42,733 bases of DNA, taken from positions 1 through 42,733 of the forward strand of contig CALVST010000016.1 in the NCBI GenBank assembly GCA_944359365.1, written 5' to 3'. The position numbers were made by a program, and so were the translations under genes. Shown in pieces: positions 14,754 to 22,338 of the stretch (the stretch's first letter is position 1; every line of letters starts with the position of its first letter). The notes under the pieces are model-generated. The model was not told the origin of the DNA, searched no databases, and saw nothing but the letters and a program-made list of their open reading frames with translations. Source of the stretch: an uncultured Clostridia bacterium (GTDB taxonomy: Bacteria > Bacillota > Clostridia > Christensenellales > Borkfalkiaceae).

Positions 14754-15262
14754 ACATCGTACTTTGCGGAATGATGGGCGCGGGCAAGACGAGCGTCGGG
14801 ATCAAAATATCCGATCTTACGGGGATGCGGTGGTATGATACGGACGATTTGATCGTGCAAAAATACGGCAGGATACCCGCCATCTTTGAATTTTACGGCG
14901 AAGAGCGTTTCCGCGAGATGGAAACGGAGATCGTAAAGAAGGTGTCCGACGAAGACAATATCGTCATTTCGACGGGCGGCGGCTGCGTTTTGCGCCCCGA
15001 AAACAGCGCCGCGCTCAAAAAATACGGAAAGATCGTATTTTTGAAGGTGGATATTCAGACGCTTTTCGATCGCACGGGGCACACGAGCGACGAGCGCCCC
15101 CTGCTCAAAAACACGACGTTCGAAAAGATGAAGGAACTGCTCGACTACCGCACGCCGATCTATGAAAGCTGCGCGGATTTCACCGTAGATACCAACGGCA
15201 AGACCGTGGAAGAGGTCGCAAGGGAAGTGTGCGCCGTCTGCGGGGCGGAGATAAAGGAATGA
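14750..15262 (+). CDS. aroK: shikimate kinase
   Basis: It phosphorylates shikimate at the 3-hydroxyl with ATP. The 170-residue P-loop kinase has Walker A GMMGAGKTS (6-14) and shikimate-binding YDTDD with a downstream Arg (RFREME). It also has the STGGGCVLRPEN block and a LID starting RTGHTSDERPLL. ATG 14750 overlaps the aroQ stop and gives the standard N-terminus, and GGAGAG lies upstream. The six aro genes from aroC to aroK cover all pathway steps after DAHP synthase. Confidence 0.95.
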   Translation: MNIVLCGMMGAGKTSVGIKISDLTGMRWYDTDDLIVQKYGRIPAIFEFYGEERFREMETEIVKKVSDEDNIVISTGGGCVLRPENSAALKKYGKIVFLKVDIQTLFDRTGHTSDERPLLKNTTFEKMKELLDYRTPIYESCADFTVDTNGKTVEEVAREVCAVCGAEIKE

Positions 15263-15972
15263 GCACGGTGCTCGTTACGGGCGGCTCGCGCGGGATAGGC
15301 AGGGCGGTGTGTCTGGCCTTTGCAAAGGCAGGCTACGACGTCGCTTTCTGCTACTCTAAAGACAGTGCGGGCGCGGAACAGACCTGCCGCATGATCGAGA
15401 GCGCGGGCGCGGGCGCGCAGCCCTTTTTGTGCGATGTTTCCGACGAGTCTGCCGTGAGAGAGATGTTTTCTTCCGTTTACGGGTTGGAAGTGCTCGTGAA
15501 CAACGCTGGAAGGGCGCATTTTGCGCAGATACAGGATACGCCTTTATCTGCATGGAACGAAGTCTTTTCCGTCAACGCGGGCGGCGCTTTTTTGTGCACG
15601 CGCGAAGCCGTGCCCAAGTTTTTGAAGCGGGGCGGCGGGTGCATCGTGAACATATCTTCCTTATGGGGGGAAACGGGCGCATCCTGCGAGGCGGCATATT
15701 CCGCGAGCAAGGCGGCGCTCATCGGGTTTACAAAAGCCGCCGCAAAGGAGTTGGCGCCTTCGAACATACGCGTCAACTGCGTTTCCGCAGGCATGATCGC
15801 AACCGACATGAACGCGCGCTTTACGGAGGAGGAACGTGCGGCTTTCGTCGCATCTCAGCCGCTTGCGCGGGAGGGATATCCCGAAGAAGTTGCCGCCGCG
15901 GCGCTGTTTCTTGCAAGGCATAAATATATCACGGGCGAAGTGCTGCGCGTAAACGGCGGAGCGCTCATTTAG
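15259..15972 (+). CDS. short-chain dehydrogenase/reductase, FabG-like
   Basis: This 237-residue Rossmann-fold NAD(P)-dependent oxidoreductase has the classical SDR motifs: cofactor loop TGGSRGIG (7-14), VNNAGRA, the catalytic Ser in NISSLWGETG, and the Y-x-x-x-K pair in AYSASKAAL. The C-terminus (GEVLRVNGG) resembles 3-oxoacyl-ACP reductase. A role in fatty acid synthesis is possible, but no other fab genes are nearby. ATG 15259 overlaps the aroK stop and has AAAGGA before it. It is the last gene of the operon. Confidence 0.9.
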   Translation: MSTVLVTGGSRGIGRAVCLAFAKAGYDVAFCYSKDSAGAEQTCRMIESAGAGAQPFLCDVSDESAVREMFSSVYGLEVLVNNAGRAHFAQIQDTPLSAWNEVFSVNAGGAFLCTREAVPKFLKRGGGCIVNISSLWGETGASCEAAYSASKAALIGFTKAAAKELAPSNIRVNCVSAGMIATDMNARFTEEERAAFVASQPLAREGYPEEVAAAALFLARHKYITGEVLRVNGGALI

Positions 15973-15974
15973 CG

Positions 15975-15993
15975 CCGAAAAAAATTTTTTCGG
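15975..15993 (+). terminator. possible terminator after the shikimate operon
   Basis: CCGAAAAAA pairs with TTTTTTCGG across one base, so the real loop is larger. It starts three bases after the SDR stop. The stem is AT-rich and no T-tract follows directly, so termination is uncertain. Confidence 0.4.
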
Positions 15994-16061
15994 ATATTGG
16001 CACGGAAAAAAGGTTTTTTTGCAGTTTTGTCTAATTTATAAATAGCGGGTATGTGTTGTTT

Positions 16062-16082
16062 CGCGGCAAATTTCCTGCCGCG
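16062..16082 (+). promoter_or_regulatory. GC hairpin in the dgt leader
   Basis: CGCGGCA (16062-16068) pairs with TGCCGCG (16076-16082) around a 7-base loop and is followed by TTTTGCTTTTT. It could be an attenuator or a protective leader hairpin. A weak -10 (TATAAA, 16037-16042) lies ahead of it. Confidence 0.5.
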
Positions 16083-16114
16083 GTTTTGCTTTTTATGGAG
16101 CCCGTTTATGCGCA

Positions 16115-17149
16115 ATGAAGTTATCCGATTCCGTCAAACAGCGCACTTACGAAAAAGAGCGCGCGTTTTTTTCGCCCTATGCGCAGCTTTCGGAAAAATC
16201 GAAGGGAAGGCGGCGCACGGAAGAGCCGTGCAATATGCGCACGGACTTTCAAAGGGACAGGGACCGCATCATTTACAGCAAGGCGTTTCTTCGCCTGAAA
16301 AACAAGACGCAGGTGTTCTTCTCGCCGGAAGGAGATCATTTCCGCACGCGCATGACGCACACCATCGACGTTTCGCAGATCGCCCGTTCGATCGCGCGCA
16401 GCCTCGCCCTGAACGAAGATCTGACCGAGGCGATCGCTTTGGGGCACGATCTGGGACATACGCCGTTCGGCCATGCGGGCGAGCGGGTGCTCAACAGCCT
16501 GTCGCCCCTCGGGTTTGCGCACAACGAACAGTCTTTACGGGTGGTAGACGTGCTCGAAAAGGACGGAAAGGGGCTGAACCTCACCTACGAGGTGCGCGAC
16601 GGCATCGTAAACCATAAAAAGAGCGGGCATCCTGCCACGCTCGAAGGCAAAGCGGTATCGCTTGCCGACCGCATCGCTTACGTCAACCACGACATCGAGG
16701 ACGCCATCCGCGCAGGGCTTTTAAAAGAGAACGAACTGCCGAAAAGGGATATCCAGATCCTCGGCGGTTCCTCGCGCGACAGGATCAATACGATGATCAC
16801 TTCCATCTACCGAAACAGCGTGGGGAAAAACGAAGTGATGATGGGAAAGGCTGAGGCGGAAGCGCTGGAAGATCTCCGTTCCTTTATGTTCGAAAGGGTG
16901 TACATAACCGAACTGTCTTTGAAGGAAGAGGAGCGTGCCAAACGTATGCTCTCCGCCATGTTCGACTATTTTCAAAGCGATAAGGACAAGCTGCCGCCAT
17001 TTTATTTGCGGCTTTCGGAAATATATCCGCTCGAACAGGCGATATGCGACTATCTTTCGTCCATGACCGATAAATTCGCCGTGGCGGTTTTCAACAGCAT
17101 ATTCATTCCCAAAAGCTGGGCGCTGCGGGAAGAAGATATAGAAATGTAG
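16115..17149 (+). CDS. dgt: deoxyguanosinetriphosphate triphosphohydrolase-like HD-domain protein
   Basis: This 344-residue HD-superfamily dNTP triphosphohydrolase removes the triphosphate as one unit and controls dNTP pools. Metal ligands are visible in RMTHTIDVSQIARSIAR, in LGHDLGHTPFGH (the HD pair) and in the Asp of ADRIAYVNHDIEDAI. The N-terminus SPYAQLSEKSKGRRRTEEP is typical of the Firmicute type-2 enzymes found just upstream of dnaG. ATG 16115 has no good Shine-Dalgarno site. A better placed ATG at 16108 is in another frame, so the start is the least certain part. It is followed by dnaG after 36 bases. Confidence 0.93.
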   Translation: MKLSDSVKQRTYEKERAFFSPYAQLSEKSKGRRRTEEPCNMRTDFQRDRDRIIYSKAFLRLKNKTQVFFSPEGDHFRTRMTHTIDVSQIARSIARSLALNEDLTEAIALGHDLGHTPFGHAGERVLNSLSPLGFAHNEQSLRVVDVLEKDGKGLNLTYEVRDGIVNHKKSGHPATLEGKAVSLADRIAYVNHDIEDAIRAGLLKENELPKRDIQILGGSSRDRINTMITSIYRNSVGKNEVMMGKAEAEALEDLRSFMFERVYITELSLKEEERAKRMLSAMFDYFQSDKDKLPPFYLRLSEIYPLEQAICDYLSSMTDKFAVAVFNSIFIPKSWALREEDIEM

Positions 17150-17154
17150 GCAAA

Positions 17155-17171
17155 GCCGCGTATGCCGCGGC
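17155..17171 (+). promoter_or_regulatory. GC hairpin before dnaG
   Basis: GCCGCG (17155-17160) pairs with CGCGGC (17166-17171) around a 5-base loop, directly before the AAGGTG ribosome site of dnaG. It may lower dnaG translation relative to its neighbours. Confidence 0.5.
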
Positions 17172-17185
17172 GATAAGGTGAAAAG

Positions 17186-18961
17186 ATGGCGAAGGGGCTT
17201 GACGGAGAATTTCTCGCACAACTGAAAAGCAAGAACGACATTGCGGAAGTGATCGGCTCGTATGTGCATCTGGAAAGGAAGGGCACCAACTATTGGGCGT
17301 GCTGTCCTTTTCATCACGAAAAAACGCCGTCTTTTTCCGTGAATACGCTCGACCAATATTATCACTGTTTCGGCTGCGGCGCGAGCGGCGACGTGATAAC
17401 CTTCGTGCGGGAGATCGAATCGGTCGACTTCATCGATGCCGTCAAAATTCTTGCCGAGCGGGTTAAAATGCCGTTGCCCGATATGAATTTCGATTCGGAA
17501 AAGACGCTGGAACAAAAGCGAAAGCGCGATCAGATACTCAAAATACTCAACGCATCGGCGCATTTTTATTTGGACAACCTCAATTCCGGCAAGGCAGACG
17601 CGCATATCCAATACATTCTTGACAGAAAACTTTCCTCGCCGACCGTGCGCCGGTTCGGGTTGGGCGCCTCGCTCGACTTTAAATCTTTGCCGCAGTATTT
17701 GTTGGACAAGGGGTTCCGCCGCGACGATATTTTGGAAAGCGGCGCCGTTACCGCATCCGACAGCGGCAAACTTACCGATGCGCAGGGCGGGCGGCTGATC
17801 TTTCCCATCATCAACGCCTTTGACGACGTTGTCGCCTTCGGCGGCAGGGTGTTGGAAAAGACGGATTTTGCAAAATACAAGAACACGAAAGAGACGCTCG
17901 TTTTCAACAAGAGCAAAAACCTGTACAACATCAACCTCGTAAAAAAGCAAAAGAAGGCGGAAGGGATAAAAAATCTCGTCATGACGGAGGGGTACATGGA
18001 TACCATTTCGCTCTGGCAGGCGGGGTTTCATAATGTGGTCGCAAGCATGGGTACCTCGCTCACCAAGGAGCAGGCGCGGCTTGCGAAACGGTATGCGGAC
18101 GATGTGCTCATCAGTTATGACGGCGACTTTGCCGGGCAGAAGGGCGCTATCCGCGGGTTGGAGATCTTGCGCGACGAAGGCATAAACGTGCGCGTGGTGG
18201 CGCTTCCCGAAGGGCTGGACCCCGACGACGTCGTCAAAAGATACGGCACCGAGGGGTATCAGAAGTGCTTGGACGAAGCGATGCCTCTCATCGACTTCAA
18301 GCTCACCGTATTGGAGAGAGGGAAAGACCTTTCCAAAACGGAGGAAAAGCGGGAATTTATCGCGCAGGCGCTCAAAGTCATCCGCGAGGAAGACAGCGCG
18401 AGCGTGCGCGAAGATCTTCTGAAAACGCTGCGTAATAAAACGGGCGTAACATACGAATCGCTTCGCCGCGATCTGGAAAACGAGCCGCAGCGCCCCGCCG
18501 AGCATGAGATTAAGGAGCCTGTAAGGAGTGAAGACGGCGCCGATAAATACGTCAAAGCCTGCCGTTTTATTCTCGCTTCCGTACTTTTTAATGCAAAATA
18601 TGCGCGCAATTTCGATATTTCGCGTGTCAAATTTGACAATACTGTGCATAATATCATCGCAGAGTACATCGCTCTGCGGCAAAAGGGCGGGGAAAATGTC
18701 CGCGCGAGCGATCTTTTCGAAATTTTTGACGAAAGCACGCCCGAACTTTCCGCCATCCTCGATTTAAGTCTCGGCGACGGGTTTTCCAGCCCGGAATCGG
18801 AAAAATATTTTAACGACAGCGTAAAAACTCTTTCGCGCCGCAAAATAGAAGAGGAGCTGAAAGCCCTGAGCGCCAAATGCGACCGGGAAACGGAGCTCGA
18901 AAAGAAAAAGCAATATACGCGGCGCATTCTTGAACTTACCATTCAGCTCAAAAATTTTTAA
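17186..18961 (+). CDS. dnaG: DNA primase
   Basis: It makes RNA primers at the replication fork with the DnaB helicase. The 591 residues show the CHC2 zinc ribbon first, with ligands Cys40, His43, Cys61 and Cys64. The RNA-polymerase core follows, with the TOPRIM acidic residues in EGYMD (Glu268) and DGD (Asp312, Asp314). A C-terminal helicase-binding region (about 440-591) is rich in coiled-coil sequence. AAGGTG precedes ATG 17186. The genes form the classical Firmicute dgt-dnaG-rpoD block. Confidence 0.97.
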   Translation: MAKGLDGEFLAQLKSKNDIAEVIGSYVHLERKGTNYWACCPFHHEKTPSFSVNTLDQYYHCFGCGASGDVITFVREIESVDFIDAVKILAERVKMPLPDMNFDSEKTLEQKRKRDQILKILNASAHFYLDNLNSGKADAHIQYILDRKLSSPTVRRFGLGASLDFKSLPQYLLDKGFRRDDILESGAVTASDSGKLTDAQGGRLIFPIINAFDDVVAFGGRVLEKTDFAKYKNTKETLVFNKSKNLYNINLVKKQKKAEGIKNLVMTEGYMDTISLWQAGFHNVVASMGTSLTKEQARLAKRYADDVLISYDGDFAGQKGAIRGLEILRDEGINVRVVALPEGLDPDDVVKRYGTEGYQKCLDEAMPLIDFKLTVLERGKDLSKTEEKREFIAQALKVIREEDSASVREDLLKTLRNKTGVTYESLRRDLENEPQRPAEHEIKEPVRSEDGADKYVKACRFILASVLFNAKYARNFDISRVKFDNTVHNIIAEYIALRQKGGENVRASDLFEIFDESTPELSAILDLSLGDGFSSPESEKYFNDSVKTLSRRKIEEELKALSAKCDRETELEKKKQYTRRILELTIQLKNF

Positions 18962-18985
18962 CATAAGCGGAGGATCATTTTTAAG

Positions 18986-20041
18986 ATGAGCGTTTCCGAA
19001 CAGAAACTCAACGAAATACTCAAACAGATCGTCGCAGAATACCGTCAGAAGGGCAGCATTTCCACGAACGCCCTCTGCGATATACTCGAAAAGATCGACA
19101 CGAACCCCGATCAGATCGATTACATTTACAAATCGATCGGCGAGGCGGGCATTCAGATCGTAGACGAGGACGAGCGCGACAAAGAGCTGTTTGAACAGGC
19201 TCTGCGCGACATCGGGCTTGACGATCCCGTCAAGATGTACCTGAAAGACATAGGTAAAGTGCCGCTCTTGTCTGCGGACGAAGAGATCGACCTTGCGCGC
19301 CGCATGAGCGAAGGGGACGAGGCCGCCAAAAAGCGGCTTTCCGAGGCGAACCTGCGCCTTGTCGTATCCATTGCAAAGCGCTACGTCGGGCGAGGTATGC
19401 TGTTCCTTGACCTTATACAGGAAGGCAACCTCGGGCTGATGAAGGCGGTGGAAAAATTCGATTATCAGAAGGGCTTCAAGTTTTCGACTTATGCGACGTG
19501 GTGGATCCGTCAGGCAATAACGAGAGCGATCGCCGATCAGGCGCGCACCATCCGCATCCCCGTGCACATGGTGGAAACCATAAACCGCCTTACGCGCGCC
19601 TCGCGCGTGCTTTTGCAGCAGCTCGGGCGCGAGCCTACCCCTTCGGAGATCGCTAAAGAACTGAATATGCCCGAAGACAGGGTGCGCGAAATACAGAAGA
19701 TAGCGCAGGATCCCGTTTCCTTGGAAACGCCTATCGGCGAGGAAGAAGATTCCCACCTCGGCGATTTTATAGAAGACGACCGCGCGACGACGCCGAGCGA
19801 TTCCGTGGCGTTTACCATGCTCAAAGAACAGCTTTTGGGCGTACTCGATACGCTTACGCCGCGCGAAGAGAAGGTTTTGCGCCTTCGCTACGGCATAGAC
19901 GACGGAAAGCCCCGCACCCTCGAAGAAGTGGGCAAGGAATTCAACGTTACGAGGGAGCGTATCCGTCAGATAGAGGCGAAGGCATTGCGCAAGCTGCGCC
20001 ATCCGAGCCGCAGCAAAAAGCTGAAGGATTTTCTTGACTGA
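18986..20041 (+). CDS. rpoD: RNA polymerase primary sigma factor
   Basis: This is the housekeeping sigma-A of 351 residues. A short region 1.1 (about 1-70) precedes 1.2 ([11 protein letters not shown]). Region 2 has [18 protein letters not shown] and the -10 recognition helix [13 protein letters not shown]. Region 3 follows ([12 protein letters not shown]). Region 4.2 has the helix-turn-helix [20 protein letters not shown] for the -35. These residues match a factor that reads TTGACA-17-TATAAT, which agrees with the promoters seen in this window. There is no large nonconserved insert, as expected for Firmicutes. GGAGG precedes the ATG at 18986. Confidence 0.98.
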   Translation: MSVSEQKLNEILKQIVAEYRQKGSISTNALCDILEKIDTNPDQIDYIYKSIGEAGIQIVDEDERDKELFEQALRDIGLDDPVKMYLKDIGKVPLLSADEEIDLARRMSEGDEAAKKRLSEANLRLVVSIAKRYVGRGMLFLDLIQEGNLGLMKAVEKFDYQKGFKFSTYATWWIRQAITRAIADQARTIRIPVHMVETINRLTRASRVLLQQLGREPTPSEIAKELNMPEDRVREIQKIAQDPVSLETPIGEEEDSHLGDFIEDDRATTPSDSVAFTMLKEQLLGVLDTLTPREEKVLRLRYGIDDGKPRTLEEVGKEFNVTRERIRQIEAKALRKLRHPSRSKKLKDFLD

Positions 20042-20715
20042 TGAAGCTGACGGGAAGGCTCTCCGTTCTCTGTAAAGAGTTGGAATCGTGCACAACTTTT
20101 GCCGACGTCGGATGCGATCACGGTTACTGCACGCTTTACATGCTCGAAAGCGGGCTGTGCCGCACGGCGCAGATCTCGGATATCAGCGAAAAGAGCCTGA
20201 AAAAAGCGGAAACGCTCCTTTCGGCATACATAGCGGAAGGAAGAGTGCGCCCCGTCGTATGCGACGGGCTTGCAGGTATAGACAGCCAAACGGAACAGGT
20301 GCTCATTGCGGGCATGGGCGGCGAAGAGATCGTAAAAATCCTTTCGGACGGCTTTCTGCCGCCGAAATTGCTGTTGCAGCCGATGAAGAATGCCGAAAAA
20401 GTGCGTGTATTCCTTTTGCGGCACGGCTATGCGCTTTTGCGCGATCATACCTTTTATGCCGATAAAAAGTTTTACGACGTTATAAAGGCCGAAAGAGGCG
20501 GAGTGCAGGAAGAATACAGCGAAGACATGCTCATGTTCGGGCGCGGCAATATCCTTTTCCCTTCTGCGGATTTTGCAAAGATGCTCGAAAGGGATATCGA
20601 AAGGTGCAGGGTATGGCAGGAAAGCGCAAAGGAAGGGCGCGCCGAAATTTGCGCGCGCCTGCAAAAGTTGGAGGGGCTTTACGATGAAACTTGCAGACGT
20701 TTACGCGGTCATTGA
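20041..20715 (+). CDS. trmK: tRNA (adenine(22)-N1)-methyltransferase
   Basis: This 224-residue SAM-dependent enzyme methylates N1 of A22 in tRNA. It has the class I SAM loop FADVGCDHGYCTLYM (20-34), the acidic motif II SDISEKSL, and the family block IAGMGGEEIVKIL, where the catalytic residues lie. The C-terminal coiled-coil (about 185-224) is typical. The ATG shares one base with the rpoD stop. It is a standard neighbour of rpoD and the NIF3 gene in Firmicutes. Confidence 0.93.
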   Translation: MKLTGRLSVLCKELESCTTFADVGCDHGYCTLYMLESGLCRTAQISDISEKSLKKAETLLSAYIAEGRVRPVVCDGLAGIDSQTEQVLIAGMGGEEIVKILSDGFLPPKLLLQPMKNAEKVRVFLLRHGYALLRDHTFYADKKFYDVIKAERGGVQEEYSEDMLMFGRGNILFPSADFAKMLERDIERCRVWQESAKEGRAEICARLQKLEGLYDETCRRLRGH

Positions 20716-21466
20716 CGCGGCGTATCCGAAAAAACTGAGCGACGATTATGTAAAGGCGTGCGGCGGGCACGACAACAGCGGCATGCTCGTAGACGTCGGC
20801 GACGAAATAAAGGGCGCCGTGTTTTCGTTGGATCTTTCGCAAGGGGCGATCGCCGCGGCGAAGGAGCGCGGGGCGAATCTTATCGTAACGCACCATCCCG
20901 CCATATTCTATCCCGTATCCGACCTTCGCGTGCAGAATGCTTTGGGGAGCCGGCTCGTTTCCTGCGTGCGCGCGGGGATAGGCGTCATTTCCATGCATCT
21001 GAATCTTGATTTTGCGCCCGAAGGCATCGATTATTTTTTGGCAAAGGGCATCGGCGGCAAAGATCTTTCGAATACATATGAAAACATAGAGGGCGGAGGT
21101 TACGGGCGCATCTGTGACGTAAAGCGGCAGAGCTTTTCAGATCTTTGCTCTCACATGGAAAAAGAGTTCGGCACACGCCGGCTTTTGCGTTACGGCGGCG
21201 ACGGCGATATTTCGCGCGTGGCATCCTTTTGCGGCGCAGGAGTAGACGGCGGCGCCGTTATGGCGGCAAAAAGGAACGGGGCAGACGTCATCGTTTCTTC
21301 CGACGTAAAGCACAATTATATCTGCGATATTCTCGAATCGGGTATGCGGCTCATCGTATTGACGCATTACGCGAGCGAAAATTACGGTTTTAAGAAAATT
21401 TATCAAGATCTAAGCGGAAAACTCGGCATTCCTTCATGGTATCATGAAGACGATTTCATGCTTTGA
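20684..21466 (+). CDS. NIF3-like dinuclear metal centre hexameric protein
   Basis: This 260-residue protein belongs to the NIF3/YqfO family of toroidal hexamers with two metals per subunit. Metal ligands are visible in VTHHPAIF, in SMHLNLDFAPEGID, and near the C-terminus in the His of LTHYASE. Roles in cofactor or nucleotide metabolism have been proposed, but none is settled. The short form lacks the central PII-like insert found in Bacillus YqfO. ATG 20684 is preferred because TTGGAGGGG lies eight bases before it. The gene overlaps the end of trmK by 32 bases in another frame, so the two are translationally coupled. Confidence 0.92.
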   Translation: MKLADVYAVIDAAYPKKLSDDYVKACGGHDNSGMLVDVGDEIKGAVFSLDLSQGAIAAAKERGANLIVTHHPAIFYPVSDLRVQNALGSRLVSCVRAGIGVISMHLNLDFAPEGIDYFLAKGIGGKDLSNTYENIEGGGYGRICDVKRQSFSDLCSHMEKEFGTRRLLRYGGDGDISRVASFCGAGVDGGAVMAAKRNGADVIVSSDVKHNYICDILESGMRLIVLTHYASENYGFKKIYQDLSGKLGIPSWYHEDDFML

Positions 21467-21483
21467 TCTGAGGAGGTTATAAG

Positions 21484-22185
21484 ATGATAGACGAATTGCT
21501 CAAATATCAGGAAGCGGACGGAAAACTGCGTGCGATCGAACAGGAGATCGTCTCCACGGACGAGCGCAAAAAGTACATGAGCGCGCGTAAATTTTTGGAA
21601 AAGGCACCCGAAAAGTTAGAGGCGCTGGATGCCCGCGCGACGGAATTCCGCCTGATGTTTGAAAGGCTTGAAAAGAAGTACGCCGAAATTGCGGATACCA
21701 TTAAAGATTATGAAAATCTCGACGAGATGGTGGACGAGCAGGGCGGCGAAATATCCTTTTACAAGAAGAACGCGGCTGCGATCGCGGATAATCTGAAAAA
21801 TCTGAAAGCAGAGATCAACAAATTGGTTTCGCAGATAGAAAAGACCTCCGCCGAGTATGCCGCGGCAAAAAAACAGACGATCGCTATGCAGCGGCAGTAT
21901 AAAGAATACAAGGAAAAGTATGCCGCGGTAAAGGAGACGCGCGCCGCAGAAGTCGCGGCGATCGAGGCGGAACTTGCAAAAATAGGCAAAGAGGTCCCCG
22001 CAGAAACGCTCGCGAAATACAAGGCGAAACGCAAAGAAAAGGTCTTTCCCGTCGTTGTGGAAGTGTCCGGCAACCGATGCCCGCAATGCGGTATGGAACT
22101 TTCCATTGCGGATATCTCAAAATTGTCGGACGGCAGTTTTATCGAGTGCGACAGTTGCCGCCGCATTTTGTTCAAAAGAAAATAG
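21484..22185 (+). CDS. coiled-coil protein with C4-type zinc ribbon (CT398-like)
   Basis: This 233-residue protein consists of a long antiparallel coiled coil (about 1-190, very rich in Lys, Glu and Ala). A C-terminal zinc ribbon follows, with knuckles CPQCGM (about 198) and CDSCRR (about 223). This arrangement is the conserved C4-zinc-ribbon family that follows the NIF3 gene in many bacteria; the molecular role is unknown, with nucleic-acid or secretion-ATPase contacts suggested for relatives. AGGAGG precedes the ATG. It ends the dgt-dnaG-rpoD run at a strong terminator. Confidence 0.88.
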   Translation: MIDELLKYQEADGKLRAIEQEIVSTDERKKYMSARKFLEKAPEKLEALDARATEFRLMFERLEKKYAEIADTIKDYENLDEMVDEQGGEISFYKKNAAAIADNLKNLKAEINKLVSQIEKTSAEYAAAKKQTIAMQRQYKEYKEKYAAVKETRAAEVAAIEAELAKIGKEVPAETLAKYKAKRKEKVFPVVVEVSGNRCPQCGMELSIADISKLSDGSFIECDSCRRILFKRK

Positions 22186-22193
22186 TTATTGTG

Positions 22194-22230
22194 AAAAGCG
22201 GCGGCTCTTTTGAAGAGCCGCCGCTTTTTT
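22194..22230 (+). terminator. intrinsic terminator of the dnaG-rpoD operon
   Basis: A 15-bp GC-rich stem with a four-base loop is followed by six T residues. It begins nine bases after the zinc-ribbon gene stop. Confidence 0.95.
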
Positions 22231-22269
22231 CCTGTCACCGTAATTAATGCTGAGATAAATCAAAATGAA

Positions 22270-22312
22270 CTGCCCGAAAAGCAACTTGCTTTTCGGGCAG
22301 CTTTATTTTTAT
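22270..22312. terminator. bidirectional terminator between convergent genes
   Basis: A perfect 15-bp inverted repeat (22270-22284 with 22286-22300) has CTTTATTTTTAT on the plus side and TTCATTTTG on the minus side. It probably ends the large lipoprotein mRNA and backs up the rpoD operon terminator. Confidence 0.85.
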
Positions 22313-22338
22313 AGTTTGATCACTGCGGGGCGGAAAAC

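Noticed and set aside
16721-18682. A 653-codon open frame on the minus strand across dgt and dnaG
   Set aside because: Antisense shadow. Both sense genes have all catalytic motifs, and the minus frame has none.
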